Below are positions 18,099-27,173 of a stretch of 64,000 nt of DNA, one piece after another; within the stretch, counting starts at the first letter, position 1; every line of letters starts with the position of its first letter. This DNA is from Palsa-504 sp963822765 (GTDB lineage Bacteria; Actinomycetota; Actinomycetes; Streptosporangiales; Streptosporangiaceae). Made by a program: the position numbers and the translations under genes. A model generated the notes under the pieces. That model saw only the letters and a list, made by a program, of their open reading frames with translations. It was not told the origin of the DNA and made no database searches. The stretch spans positions 1-64,000 of the forward strand of contig CAWGJL010000026.1 in assembly GCA_963822765.1 (NCBI GenBank), read 5' to 3'.

Positions 18099-19918
18099 GC
18101 GGCTTCGTCCTCCGTCTCGATGAACTCGCGCAGCTTGGCCGATACGACGTACACGCGGCGGCCAAGGCGCTTGGTGGGAAGATCGCCCGCGCTGGCGAAG
18201 CGGTAGGCAGCCGCCCGGCTGATGCCGAGCAGCTTGGCCGCTCGCGGGACCGGAATCAGTAGGGGGAGACCGTCGAACGGGTCACCCGAACGGGCGTCGC
18301 TCTGGTTGGCTGTCATGCCGCACTGCCAGTTGCCGAAAGATCGGTTCATAGCCACTCTTCGGCGGGCAAGTTCGAGGGCGGTCTGCCATTGGATGCGGTC
18401 GGCGACGACGTGCAGCAGCCGCTGACCGGTGGGCATGTGGTCTGGGTCGCTGGGCTTGACCGGTTCCCAGGTGTACCGGGCGGGGTCGGTTGCCGGAAGC
18501 TCGAGCATGCCCGTCAGCCAGGCCTTGCGGTCGGCGCGGTGGTCGGCCAGCGTCTTGCCGGACCATTTGCGGGAGACCAGGACGCGGCGGCCGGCGTAGC
18601 CGAGGTATTCGTGGCGGTGGGCCTTGCCCTTGCAGCGGCCCGGGATCAGGCCGGGCCGGGCGTTCTTGGGCTGGATGCCGTAGCGGAGCCAGTTCGCGCA
18701 GGCCGGTGAGCATGGCTCGTAGCGCAGCGCGTCGGCGAGCCGTCCGGCGTGGTCGGCCTGGGCGTCGGTGGCCGCCTGGTGGCAGTTGCCGAGGTGCTTG
18801 GTCAGGTACTTGGTGAGGTAGCCGATGCACCGGCTGGCATCCCGCGATCCGGCGAGCACGCCCTGGGCGTCGAATCTGTGGCCGAACCGGGCTACGTGCC
18901 GTGGCTCGTCTTGGCCGCCGATCGCGTCGAGGGCCTGATCCCAGGTCGGGAGCACTTCGCCGGTGTCCGGGTCGAGGTAGGTGCCGGTGTGCTCGTCCCA
19001 TACCGGCAGGCAGCCGCCGTCGTACTTGACGGTCTCGGTCGATGGCCACCAGACCTGGTGGTAGGTCGCGGCGATGACCTCGCGGAGCTCGGCGCGGGAG
19101 ATGGTGCCGCGGATGGCGATGTGGACGTGCGGGGCGAGCCGCCGCTGGGGTTCGATGGCGGCGAAGTACTGGAGGTCGTGGCCGGTGAAGCGGCGCAGGT
19201 TCTGAATGAACCGGTCGAACAGCGCGGCGAAGTGCAGCGCGTCCCGGGCGGCGTGTCGGTAATCGTAGGTGTCCGGGTCGGCGGGTGCTCCGTCCTCGCA
19301 GACCCGGCCGTAGCTCGGGCAGGTCAGCGTGACGAACATCGACGGGCGGAAGGTCTTGCCGTCCGGCGCGGTGTAGGTCTTGCCGATCGTGCGATTGCTG
19401 ACCGGCCGGCGGGGCAGCGGGGCGGCGTCCTGCCTGCGCCTGGTGGAGCGGTGACGGCGCGCCCGGGCCGGGAGCACATTGCCGCGCATCCCGGCGTCGG
19501 TGATCTGCTGGTCCAGCTCGCCGATCCGCTCGTCCAGCTCGTCAGTGTCGAGGCCCTCAGCGGCTAGGGCGTCGCGGTCGGCTTGTGCCTCAGCCCTATC
19601 GGCGACGCGGGTCCGCTGCTGGTCGTTGGCCGGGTCTGGTTCGATGACCGGTTCGTGGTCCAGGTGCCAGCCTTCGCGGCATTGCGCGGCGCGTAGCAGC
19701 CGGGCCCGTTCGGCGCATGGCGGGCACACCGAGGCCAGGGTGTGCCCGCACGGGATGAGGACCTGCTCGACGTGGCCGGTGTCGATGTCGGTGCGGCGCA
19801 GCTGGACCGGCCGCAGGCAGGCGCCGTGCTCGGCGGCCACCTCCTTGACCACGTTCCGGGCCAGCGGCACCGCCAGCCGCTCGGCCCGGGTCTTGCGGCC
19901 TCCCGGCGTCCCGGTCAC
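18095..19918 (-). CDS. RepSA-like replication initiator fused to a C-terminal Xis-like helix-turn-helix
   Basis: 607 residues. The Rep part has HUH-type rolling-circle features: FVTLTCPSYG, then PHVHIAIRG (HUH), then CIGYLTKYLTKHLG with the candidate nicking Tyr; CxxC pairs (CGHTLASVCPPC) suggest a zinc site. The last about 55 residues (LLIPVPRAAKLLGISRAAAYRFA onward) are an excisionase/MerR-like HTH domain that in AICEs is normally a separate xis gene between rep and int. Here there is no stop between the parts; an internal ATG (MTANQSDARSGD) could still produce free Xis. The GTG start overlaps the upstream stop by 4 bp. Confidence 0.85.
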   Translation of the reverse strand: MTGTPGGRKTRAERLAVPLARNVVKEVAAEHGACLRPVQLRRTDIDTGHVEQVLIPCGHTLASVCPPCAERARLLRAAQCREGWHLDHEPVIEPDPANDQQRTRVADRAEAQADRDALAAEGLDTDELDERIGELDQQITDAGMRGNVLPARARRHRSTRRRQDAAPLPRRPVSNRTIGKTYTAPDGKTFRPSMFVTLTCPSYGRVCEDGAPADPDTYDYRHAARDALHFAALFDRFIQNLRRFTGHDLQYFAAIEPQRRLAPHVHIAIRGTISRAELREVIAATYHQVWWPSTETVKYDGGCLPVWDEHTGTYLDPDTGEVLPTWDQALDAIGGQDEPRHVARFGHRFDAQGVLAGSRDASRCIGYLTKYLTKHLGNCHQAATDAQADHAGRLADALRYEPCSPACANWLRYGIQPKNARPGLIPGRCKGKAHRHEYLGYAGRRVLVSRKWSGKTLADHRADRKAWLTGMLELPATDPARYTWEPVKPSDPDHMPTGQRLLHVVADRIQWQTALELARRRVAMNRSFGNWQCGMTANQSDARSGDPFDGLPLLIPVPRAAKLLGISRAAAYRFASAGDLPTKRLGRRVYVVSAKLREFIETEDEAA

Positions 19919-20076
19919 CAGTCACCGTCCCAGGAACCGTCCGCGATGTCGAAGGGACCGGCGTAGCCGCACAGGCGGCATTCGGCCCGCAGCATCGTCG
20001 TGCCGTTGTCCACGAGGACCAGCCCGGTCTCGCACACCGGGCATGGCTCGTCGGTCCGCCACACGGTCTCCCTCAT
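19915..20076 (-). CDS. Small zinc-ribbon protein of the AICE core
   Basis: 53 residues: MRETVWRTDEPCPVCETGLV, later LRAECRLCGYAG, ending in an acidic tail. The CPVC and CRLC pairs make a classic four-Cys zinc ribbon. It is linked to both neighbours by 4-bp overlaps (ATGA with traB upstream, GTGA with rep downstream), so it is a true member of the transfer-replication operon. Similar tiny proteins lie between tra and rep in many AICEs; the function is unknown. Confidence 0.75.
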   Translation of the reverse strand: MRETVWRTDEPCPVCETGLVLVDNGTTMLRAECRLCGYAGPFDIADGSWDGDW

Positions 20077-21506
20077 AGGTCACCGCCTGGCAGGTATCCG
20101 GTTGCCTCGGCCATGGCGATGATGTCGGCGTCGGTGACGTAGGCGGCCCGGACGCGAACGGGGTCGGGGGAGGCTTCCAGCCGCACGTACCCGACCCCGG
20201 CACCGATCGCGGGCAGCGGGGAGATCTCGTCGGCCAGCGCGCCGCGGTCCCTGGCGCCGTCGCCGAGCACCATGTCCACCTGGTCGGACTCGTCCAGCCG
20301 CAGCGCGATCCGGGTGGAGAACAGGTTCCGCAGGCTGATGACGTCCTTGCGCGGGTCTTGCAGCGCGCCGACCACGCACACCCCGACCGACCGGCCCTGG
20401 CTGGTCAAGGTGGCGATCGCGGCCTCGGCCCGCTTGCGCAGGTCCCGTTCTGGCTGGTAGGCGGTCAGGAACGCCAGCTCGTCCACCAGCACCACCACGA
20501 ACGGGAACTCCGGCGACAGCGGGAAGGTGCGGGTCCGGCCGCCGAACTGCCCGGCCCGCTCATGCATCTCGGCGACCGCGGCCTCCAGCAGCTCGACCAT
20601 CGCGGTCGCCTGGCAGGCGTACCGGTGGAACAGCGCCCGGCCGAAAGACAGCTCCATCCGCTTGGGATCCAGCGCCCACACCTGCACCCACCCGCCCGCG
20701 ATGGCAGGCAGCAGGGCCCGGATGAGCGACCAGATCACCGAGCCTTTGCCCGATCCGGTGGCCCCGGCGATCAGCACGTGGGTGGACAGCAGACGGAGCC
20801 GCCAGGGCGAGCCGTCTTCGCACCGGCCGACCGGCAGCCCGGCCAGCTCCACCTCTCCGATGATCGGCAGGGCGGCGATCGGGTCGGCGAGAGTGTCGGC
20901 GCGGACCAGTTCCAGCAGCAGCGTCCCGGGCGCGATGTCGCGGACCCGGCACAGCCGGGCGCCGAACGCGTGCGCCAGGTTCTCGGTCTTGTCGGCGAAG
21001 TCAGCGGGTGCCTGCCCGGTGACCAGGCCGACGCGCACCAGGTCGACGGACCCGGCCCGGTGTACCTTGCCGAGGACCGGGAGCATCGGCTGGCCGCGGT
21101 AGTCCGGGGCAAGCCCGGCCAAGGTCATGGTGGCCTTCCACCGGCGCCGGTAGAACCACCACCGCCACCAGTCCCGCACCGGCACCGAGACGAACCGGGT
21201 AAACCACTCGGGTTGCATGATCCGCAGCCCGGCCAGCCCGATGACAGCCAAGACCGCCAGGCCAGCGATCCCGGGCCACCCCAGCCCGAGCCAGGTGGCG
21301 AATATCAGCGCGGCCGCCGCGTCCGCGAACGGATGGGTGAGCGTGAACCAGGCCACCCGCCAGATGAGCCGCAGCAGCTGGACGACGAGGATGACCGCTT
21401 CGGGGGTGCGGTACACCGGGGAGCGCCACACCGGGGGCGCGAACGGGTCGCGGTTGTCGAGCTGGGCGAGGTACTCGCCCCGCACCCCGTTTCGGCTGCG
21501 CGGCAT
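20073..21506 (-). CDS. FtsK/SpoIIIE-family DNA translocase (TraB/TraSA type)
   Basis: 477 residues. Two N-terminal hydrophobic stretches (VVQLLRLIWRVAWFTLTHPF and WPGIAGLAVLAVIGLAGLRI) precede the motor domain with Walker A LIAGATGSGKGSVIW and Walker B FVVVLVDELAFL. In pSAM2-like elements one FtsK-like protein moves double-stranded plasmid DNA between mycelia. The length and single-protein arrangement match TraSA/TraB. The gene is translationally coupled to the zinc-ribbon gene downstream. Confidence 0.92.
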   Translation of the reverse strand: MPRSRNGVRGEYLAQLDNRDPFAPPVWRSPVYRTPEAVILVVQLLRLIWRVAWFTLTHPFADAAAALIFATWLGLGWPGIAGLAVLAVIGLAGLRIMQPEWFTRFVSVPVRDWWRWWFYRRRWKATMTLAGLAPDYRGQPMLPVLGKVHRAGSVDLVRVGLVTGQAPADFADKTENLAHAFGARLCRVRDIAPGTLLLELVRADTLADPIAALPIIGEVELAGLPVGRCEDGSPWRLRLLSTHVLIAGATGSGKGSVIWSLIRALLPAIAGGWVQVWALDPKRMELSFGRALFHRYACQATAMVELLEAAVAEMHERAGQFGGRTRTFPLSPEFPFVVVLVDELAFLTAYQPERDLRKRAEAAIATLTSQGRSVGVCVVGALQDPRKDVISLRNLFSTRIALRLDESDQVDMVLGDGARDRGALADEISPLPAIGAGVGYVRLEASPDPVRVRAAYVTDADIIAMAEATGYLPGGDL

Positions 21507-21597
21507 TAGACTCGCCTCCTCTCACCATGCGCCAAGCAAGGGGAGACACCCGGGGCGGCAGGAATGCCCGTTCCTGCCGCCCCACCCATCTGCACCA

Positions 21598-21898
21598 TCA
21601 GGCCGCCTCACCATCCCTGCGGCGCGGGCAGGCCGCGCAGGCCTCGCCGTCGTCGTGAGCCCGGACGTGCAGCCGCTCGACCTCAGCGGCGAACCTGGCC
21701 GCCTCCCGGGCCAGCTCCCGGGCGAACTCCACCGCCGGGATACCGGCCTTCCGGTCGGCGATCGACAGCGACACGGTGGTGGACCCGCACGAGATGTCCA
21801 GGATCGGCGTGTGATCTTCGTAGGTGCTCAGCCACGTCCACCAGTCCTCGCCGACATACAGGCCGATGCCGCCCGAACGAACCGCCGCCGCTTTTCAC
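21598..21898 (-). pseudogene. Small conserved AICE protein, frameshift near the start
   Basis: The C-terminal 80-odd residues read GGIGLYVGEDWWTWLSTYED, then PILDISCGSTTVSLSIADRK, AVEFARELAREAARFAAEVERL and a Cys-containing tail (CAACPRR). I recognise this as a conserved hypothetical of AICE accessory regions. No start codon exists in this frame; GTG 21,898, overlapping the upstream stop as GTGA, would start it if one base in the GGC-rich stretch (about 21,882-21,893) is an indel. Confidence 0.5.
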
Positions 21899-22300
21899 GC
21901 CGCCTCCCTGCACGTCCTGGCCGGGCCGTCCGCGACTCGGGGCCCGGATCCCGGTTGCCTTGAGCGAGTAGGCCAGCCGCCCGGCCTGGTTGACGTAGTA
22001 GGTCACGGTCAGCCCGGTGAACTCCACCGGCGTGAACGGCGATCCCGCAGTCCCGGCCGGGGCCACCGGCTGGGCCTGGGCGGCGACCTTCACCTTGACC
22101 GCCCGGACCCGCGCGGCCGGGTCGCCGTCGATGACCTCGATCACCCACAGCGGCAGCCCGGAGGCCTTGTCGGCGGACTGGACGAACTTCTCCCCGGTGG
22201 AGGCGTCGAAGTTCCGCACCGGCTCGAACGCGCCAGCCGCGTACGCCCCGGACGGGAACACCACGCCGAACTCCACCGGGATCGGACCTTGAAGAGCCAC
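21895..22300 (-). pseudogene. Conserved AICE hypothetical protein, C-terminal frameshift
   Basis: It starts MALQGPIPVEFGVVFPSGAY, continues with FDASTGEKFVQSADKASGLPLWVIEVIDGDP, a VKVKVAAQAQPV strand region and VEFTGLTVTYYVNQAGRLAYSLKATG. The pattern matches a conserved hypothetical protein seen directly upstream of traB in many AICEs, about 130-140 residues; the biochemical role is unknown. A one-base change near 21,930 would let it end at 21,895-21,897, overlapping the next gene. It is controlled from the operator-containing gap 22,301-22,423. Confidence 0.6.
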
Positions 22301-22330
22301 TTGGCAACTCCTGTCTTGGGTCTGACTGCC

Positions 22331-22387
22331 ACCTGACTTATCAGGCTTAGCTCAGAGAGTAAGCATAGCTACCTGACTTGTCAAGTT
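22331..22387. promoter_or_regulatory. Two probable GntR (KorSA-like) operators before the AICE operon
   Basis: ACCTGACTTATCAGG at 22,331-22,345 and ACCTGACTTGTCAAGTT at 22,371-22,387 share TGACTTrTCA. They lie between the start of the AICE operon and the GntR gene, the expected place for control of int-xis-rep. The matching ACCTGTCAGGT is upstream of the regulator itself. Confidence 0.6.
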
Positions 22388-22423
22388 GAGAGTGCAGTGA
22401 TTATCCGCTAGCTCAGGAACGGG

Positions 22424-23158
22424 TCAGCTGAACGGGTAGGCGTCGTGGATCTCGTGCCGGTCGCCGGGCAGCACGATGTCGGTCACCTGCAACGGCCGGG
22501 CCGCCGCGTCGTAGGCCGTGACGATCACGTTGAGCACCGGGGCATCCGGCGCGACCTGCGAGGAGCCCGGCTTCCTCGCCGGTCGGCTGGCGGGCCGAGA
22601 TCCGCTCGACCGCGTGATCGAACCGGATCTTCTTGCGGGCCTGGCAGATGGTGGCGGATGCTCTCATCCAGCAGGTCGGGGGAGGCCAGGCTGGTGCCGG
22701 AGGCCAGCTCCATCGGCAGCCACACCGAGGCCAGCTCGACCGGCCCGTCGTCGTCGCCGAGCAGCCGCTGCCGCAAGAACGCCTTCGCCCCCGGCTCCAG
22801 GCCCAGCAGGCGGATCACGTAGCCGGGCGCGAGCTTGACGCCCGCCTGCACCAGCTCGCCGGACAACGACGCCTCGGGAAGCTCCAGCACGCTGTGGGCG
22901 GGCCGGGTCCGCTCGGCGCCCGCCAGCGCGGGACGGCCGCGGACGAAGCTGCCCCTGCCCTGCTGGGTATCGATCCACCCGTCCTGCCGCAGCGAGGCCA
23001 GGGCCTTGACGATCGTGGGACGCGACACGCCGAAATCGCCGACAAGCTGATGTTCCGACGGGCAGCAGCGACCCGGGCGGATACTCGCCCCGTTCGATGC
23101 GGCTCTTGATCTCGGCGACCACCTGCGCGTATTTCGGCGGCGCGTAGTCGAATCCCAT
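22424..23158 (-). pseudogene. GntR/HutC-family transcriptional regulator (KorSA-like), apparent indels
   Basis: The start MGFDYAPPKYAQVVAEIKSRIERGEYPPGSLLP is followed, after one extra C in a CCC run (about 23,060), by SEHQLVGDFGVSRPTIVKALASLRQDGWI, the winged HTH. A UTRA-type effector domain follows (VIRLLGLEPGAKAFLRQRLL). Further frame changes near 22,660 and 22,570 are needed to reach NVIVTAYDAAARPLQVTDIV and the end IHDAYPFS. In pSAM2-type elements this protein (KorSA) represses replication and transfer genes. Three indels in one otherwise well-preserved gene suggest sequence error. Confidence 0.7.
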
Positions 23159-23183
23159 GACCCCGTCCCTGCATGGACTGTTG

Positions 23184-23224
23184 ACCTGTCAGGTAGGTTA
23201 GCGTCCCTAGCTGGACTTGTCACG
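23184..23224. promoter_or_regulatory. Probable autoregulatory GntR operators
   Basis: ACCTGTCAGGT (23,184-23,194, a near-perfect palindrome) and GGACTTGTCACG (23,213-23,224) lie just upstream of the GntR start and share the ACTTGTCA/CCTGTCA core seen at 22,331 and 22,371. Confidence 0.55.
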
Positions 23225-23268
23225 TGGTGTAGCGAAATTCGTGCATCACCGGCCAGCAGCGACCGGCG

Positions 23269-23659
23269 TCAGCCGTCCGTCTTCCACCCGAGCATGAACC
23301 ACACGACCCGGCTCCGCCGCCCGCCGCAATGCCCCCACCGGTCAGCCATCAGCTCCACCAGCCCCAGCCCGAACCCGGATTCCCTGGCCTCGCCGACCGA
23401 GTCGCACGACCGGGACCTGATCCGACCCGTCGTCAAGCACATCGACCCGCACCCCGGTATCGCCCCGGTACACCGTCACGATGACCTTCCCGCCCCGCCC
23501 CGACGCGGTATGCGCGATGGCGTTGGTAACCAGCTCGCTGGTCAGCAGGACCGCATCGTCAGCGGCCGGGCATCCGTCCAGGACATCCCCCACGAACAGG
23601 CGCGCCCGCGCCACCTGGTCCTTGACCCCGGGGAAGACCCGCCGCCGGGGCCGGATCAC
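23269..23659 (-). pseudogene. HATPase/anti-sigma-factor-like ATP-binding protein, one frameshift
   Basis: The protein reads VKDQVARARLFVGDVLDGCPAADDAVLLTSELVTNAIAHTASG (N-box with Glu and Asn), VRVDVLDDGSDQVPVV (G1-like), then after a one-base shift SVGEARESGFGLGLVELMADRWG (G2-like) and a terminal RVVWFML strand. This is the SpoIIAB/RsbW-like GHKL fold common in actinomycetes. GTG 23,659 or, with an indel, ATG 23,675 (overlapping the upstream stop) could be the start. Role within the element: unknown regulator. Confidence 0.65.
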
Positions 23660-23671
23660 CGCCGCCTCGCG

Positions 23672-23878
23672 TCATGCCGCCCGCCCCGTACCGCCGCACA
23701 CCAGGCACTCCGTCCGGGCCCGCCGCAGCAACGCCCGCTCGCCAGCGTCCCCGACGGCTTCCTCCGAGCGGCGCAGGTCCAGGTACTTCCAGCCCCGGCC
23801 GCCGCAGTTACCGCACGGAGCCGTCCTCGCCGAGCGCCGCATCAGCACCGGCACCGGCCTGCTCGTGATCATGTCCAT
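23672..23878 (-). CDS. Small DnaJ-like zinc-finger protein
   Basis: About 68 residues from MDMITSRPVPVLMRR. CGNCGGRGW and CLVCGGTG are two CxxCGGxG half-fingers, as in the DnaJ cysteine-rich domain, separated by a basic helix. An upstream in-frame ATG (23,947) would give 91 residues, but the conserved part begins later. The stop overlaps a possible start of the ATPase gene, so both probably form one unit. Confidence 0.6.
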   Translation of the reverse strand: MDMITSRPVPVLMRRSARTAPCGNCGGRGWKYLDLRRSEEAVGDAGERALLRRARTECLVCGGTGRAA

Positions 23879-23950
23879 GCTGGTGGAAAGCCTGGTGATG
23901 CCATGCTTTGAGGCTGCGCAAGAGACGCGTCGCATCGCTAGACGCATCTC

Positions 23951-23973
23951 AGACGTGACGTATCGTGACGTCT
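23951..23973. promoter_or_regulatory. Palindromic control region between divergent genes
   Basis: AGACGT (23,951-23,956) and ACGTCT (23,968-23,973) are inverted around a GACGTATCGTG centre, in the gap between the minus-strand zinc-finger gene and the plus-strand regulator gene. The GTGACG motif is repeated. It is a likely operator for the downstream DNA-binding protein. Confidence 0.4.
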
Positions 23974-24041
23974 CATCTTGTCTCGTGATCTTCCGCTTCC
24001 CGCTACGCTAAGACGGACACAAAGCGCGACGTGGAGATTAC

Positions 24042-24983
24042 ATGCCCGAACGGCCCCTCCTGCTCAAGCTCCTGCTCCGGGAACGCCACTGGCAGAACTA
24101 CGCCACGTTCTGCGCCGAGTACGACAAGGCAGCCGCCCGGATCGACCCCGACCTCGCCGGCAGCTTCCCCAGCCGCGCCCAACTGCACCGCTGGCTCACC
24201 GGCTCACTGCGCGGCCTGCCCTACCCCGACCACTGCCGCGTCCTAGAGGAAATGTTCCCCGGCTGGACCGCCGAGCAGCTCTTCCAGCCCGCCAGCCCGG
24301 AACTCCTCTACGCCAGACGGCAGATCCCCGGCCCGCGGCCCGACGCCGGCACGACCGGGCCCGCCCGTCTTCGCCGCGCCCTCGGTCGGCCTGCGCCCGT
24401 TCATCGAGCAGGCCTTCACCCGCGAGCACGTCACCATCGACTTCGCCGGATTCTCCGGCGAAACCCTCCACGGCGCGATCCAGGAACCCCTCGACAAGAT
24501 CCGCATCGGCCAGAACAAGCCCGCCACCCTGGCCATCCGGCTGCTGCTGCCCGACACCAGCCGGCCCATGGTCCTGCCCTGCCGGGCCGACGACCTGACC
24601 GACGACCCGGACTACCGGGCCCGCGCCCACCGGCTGACCGCCCGCCACGCCCATGCCATCCTGGACACCGTGCAGGAACTCGCCAGCCTCGGCCTCATCG
24701 AGCACGCCGACGTCTCAGATCCGCGCCCACCCCTGCCCGCCGCTGTTCAAGCTCTACATCCTCAACGGCGAGGAAGTGTTCTTCGGCTTCTACCCGATCA
24801 CCAAGCACCAGATCCCGCTGCCCAGCGGCCCGCGCGACATCTACGACCTGATGGGCAAAGACGCCGTGGTCTTCCACCACTCCGCCCACAGCGCCCACCC
24901 CGCCGACGCACCCTACGTCGAGCAAGCCCGCTCCTGGTTCGACCGCCATGTGGGACAACATCAGCTACGAGTTCCCCGCATGA
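24042..24983 (+). pseudogene. Regulator paired with a HAD phosphatase; apparent frameshifts
   Basis: The N-terminal 90 residues (MPERPLLLKLLLRERHWQNYATFCAEYDKAAARI, SRAQLHRWLTGSLRGLPYPDHCRVLEEMFPGWTAEQLF) are an XRE-like DNA-binding region common at the start of actinobacterial regulators. After a shift near 24,350 a second domain follows (VFAAPSVGLRPFIEQAFTREH, ETLHGAIQEPLDKIRIGQ), then after another shift near 24,720 LFKLYILNGEEVFFGFYPI, ending ISYEFPA. The end overlaps the HAD gene as ATGA, so the two are coupled. The combination suggests a ligand-sensing repressor whose signal relates to the HAD substrate (inference). Confidence 0.6.
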
Positions 24984-25814
24984 CCAGCCCCACCCCACCG
25001 GGCAGCGACCTCGACACCATCGTCTCCCGGACCCGCCACCTGCTCCTGGACTTCGACGGCCCCATCTGCTCCATCTTCGCGGGCCTGCCCGCCGCCACCG
25101 TCGCCGACCGGCTCCGCAAGCTCCTCGGCGACCACACCCAGCTGCCCGACGAGATCGCCCGCACAGCCGACCCCCTCGAGGTATTCGCCTACGCCGCCAC
25201 CATCAGCGAGGACCTGGCCGCCCGCGTCGAGACCGAGATGACCGACCAGGAACTGGCCGCGGTCGCCACCGCCGCGCCTACCCCCTACGTCCACGAAGTC
25301 GTGACAGCCTGCCAGAACTCAGGCCGCTCCGTCGCCGTCGTCAGCAACAACTCAGCCCGCGCCGTCCACTCCTACCTCGCCCGCCACGGCCTGGACGACC
25401 GGATCAGCCTCGTCGTCGCGCGGACCAGACCACGACCCCGCCCTCCTCAAGCCCAGCCCGCACCTGATCACCAAGGCAGTCGATGCCCTCAACGCCGAGC
25501 CCGGCGAATGCACCCTCGTCGGCGACTCCGTAACCGACATCCAGGCCGCCCGCCTCGCCAGCGTCCAGAGCATCGGCTACGCCAACAAACCCGGCAAACG
25601 AGAACGCCTAACCGCTGCCGGAGCAGGCGCCGTCATCAACAGCCTCGCCGACCTGGCTCTCAGGCTCCGCGCACGCGTAGCCAATCCGGAGCTGTTACAA
25701 CTTTCTTCACGGCTTCAAGGGCGCACCTTCGGCGCGCCACGCCTACGGCCAGAACCGGCTATGCGAGCTGGCGCGAGCTACCGGGGGAGAATAGGCGGCC
25801 CGGTGACCCGATGA
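24980..25814 (+). pseudogene. HAD-superfamily hydrolase, one frameshift
   Basis: Motif I is LLLDFDGPICS (DxD), motif II VAVVSNNS, motif III Lys in LLKPSP and motif IV VGDSVTDIQAAR; a helical cap (LPAATVADRL onward) sits between I and II. This is a phosphatase of the phosphoglycolate phosphatase-like class. The frame changes once near 25,430; the rest is well preserved. The predicted tail (about 60 residues after DLALRLRAR) runs into non-coding repeat-like sequence and ends at 25,814, so the ancestral stop was probably lost. Confidence 0.65.
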
Positions 25815-26048
25815 TAAGCGGCAAGGGTCGCCGGGGGCTCGCCGTTGCTGGGCGGCAGTTTTCGCCGCGCCCTTCGGGCGGAAGCCCTACGGCGCGACGA
25901 GCTGCCGCGCACGGCATCCCCGCCACCGACCGCAACCGGTCCCCGCCGCAACGTCCCCGGTGTCGCGCGGCGCGAGCTGGTCAGGCCGTCAGATATCCCG
26001 CTGAGTGCGCCGGTCGTCGAGCGAAAGGTCAGCTCACCGGGCCGGAAA

Positions 26049-26217
26049 CGCCGCGCATTGTCCGGGGCGGCCCCTCCAGCGTCAAGGGCGCTCCCTACGG
26101 TCACGTCGCCAAGGCGATGGGCGCAAGCGCCCACCCTTGACCCCGGAGACCTCTGCCGCCCCAGCGGGCCTGACGGCAAGGGCCAGGCCGAAGGCCAGGC
26201 CCGCAACGCGCGCGGCG
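26049..26217 (+). repeat. Structured repeat family II, copy A (candidate ncRNA or non-autonomous element)
   Basis: Nested inverted repeats: P1 CGCCGCGC/GCGCGGCG (26,049 and 26,210), P2 GGGGCGGC/GCCGCCCC (26,064 and 26,155), P3 CTCC...GTCAAGGG/CCCTTGAC...GGAG (26,074-26,148), P4 GGGCCTG/CAGGCCC (about 26,166 and 26,197). The other copies keep this pairing pattern with different bases. The gap 25,815-26,350 holds nothing else I can identify. Confidence 0.65.
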
Positions 26218-26350
26218 AGACCTCTACCTAACGGACAAACAGTCAGAGCAAACGCGGGCTTCACTAATGTCGAGCAGGCACCGAGGGCGTATCCTCAGGG
26301 CAATGGGCGCAGCCGAGCGTTATGCTCCGGTGACCCCATCGCGTCGGCAC

Positions 26351-26557
26351 ATGGAGGCGTCGGTGACATTCGAGATCGAGATTCCTGATGAGTGGCCGCC
26401 GAGCCTCGGGTTCGCTGTCGCCAAGATGATCCGTCAATCGTTGAAAGCTGGCTTTCCCGTCGTAGTCCCGGTCCGAGGCGACACTACCCCGGACCAGCTC
26501 GCGGCAGCGTTCAACACGATCCAAACGGCCATCCAGGAGGCAGGGCTAGCCGCTTAA
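26351..26557 (+). CDS. Small hypothetical protein
   Basis: 68 residues from ATG 26,351 (MEASVTFEIEIPDEWPPSLG), or 64 from GTG 26,363, which has a GGAGG 5-6 bases upstream and may be the better start. The rest (FAVAKMIRQSLKAGFPVVVPVRGD, then LAAAFNTIQTAIQEAGLAA) suggests a compact alpha/beta fold. I do not recognise the family. It stands alone between two structured repeats in element 1. Confidence 0.5.
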   Translation: MEASVTFEIEIPDEWPPSLGFAVAKMIRQSLKAGFPVVVPVRGDTTPDQLAAAFNTIQTAIQEAGLAA

Positions 26558-26640
26558 CGCGGGCGACCGAAGATGGCGGCTGGCCTGCGGTGCGCCGGTC
26601 CGCAAAGCATGACAAGCCATCCCCAAGCTGATAGCCCGCC

Positions 26641-26773
26641 CGTGCCACATGCGTGCCAGAACGGCCGGAGAATCGCGGCCACCAGCGGTCACCCACGGGC
26701 AGTACGAACGGCCTCCAGCCAGCGCATATGCAGGCTGACCCGATGCGTGAAACGACCTTCTAAGCAGCCGGTC
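26641..26773 (+). other. Fossil element end: arm-type repeats plus Arg(TCU)-like anticodon-loop core
   Basis: CGTGCCACATG and CGTGCCAGAAC are adjacent 11-bp repeats (26,641-26,662). About 95 bp later, 26,757 starts CTTCTAAGCAGCCGGTC, which looks like an anticodon loop with the following stem. A homologous module is at 48,088-48,221. The gap 26,558-27,173 holds only this, a partial family II fragment (about 26,809-26,845) and a family I repeat. Confidence 0.5.
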
Positions 26774-26904
26774 ATGCGACTCGGCCACAGGGAGCCCCAA
26801 TAGCCCAGCGGGCCTGACGGCGAGGGCCAGGCCGACACCTTGGGGAGACTGCGGTCCACTTTGGCCGAGCGATGGCCGTTGCACTGCCGAATTTAGCCGT
26901 ATTA

Positions 26905-26996
26905 GATCAAGGCGGCGCCGCTACGCGGCGCCGCTGGCCCGGCGTCAGCGCCCGGGCTCTGCCTTGGGAGGCCCGCCCGGCGCACGCCGGGCCACG
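26905..26996 (+). repeat. Palindromic repeat family I, copy 1
   Basis: It begins GATCAAGG, then hairpin GGCGCCGC/GCGGCGCC, then an outer stem GGCCCGGCG/CGCCGGGCC enclosing an inner stem GCGCCCGGGC/GCCCGGCGC and a conserved tip GCCTTGGGAGGC. Related copies are at 36,198 and 42,964. Confidence 0.7.
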
Positions 26997-27173
26997 GCCT
27001 AACAACTCGCCACAGATCAGTGAGACTCACCAGGTACACAGCCGGAGCTGCCTTGAGCTCTCGCGCACCTTGGACTCGCCACGCCGGATCGCGCGGAATG
27101 GGTTCGCAGCTTCTACCGGACCCGGGGAAGGCCCGGACGACACAGATCATGCAGCCAGACGTAGCAGGAACGT

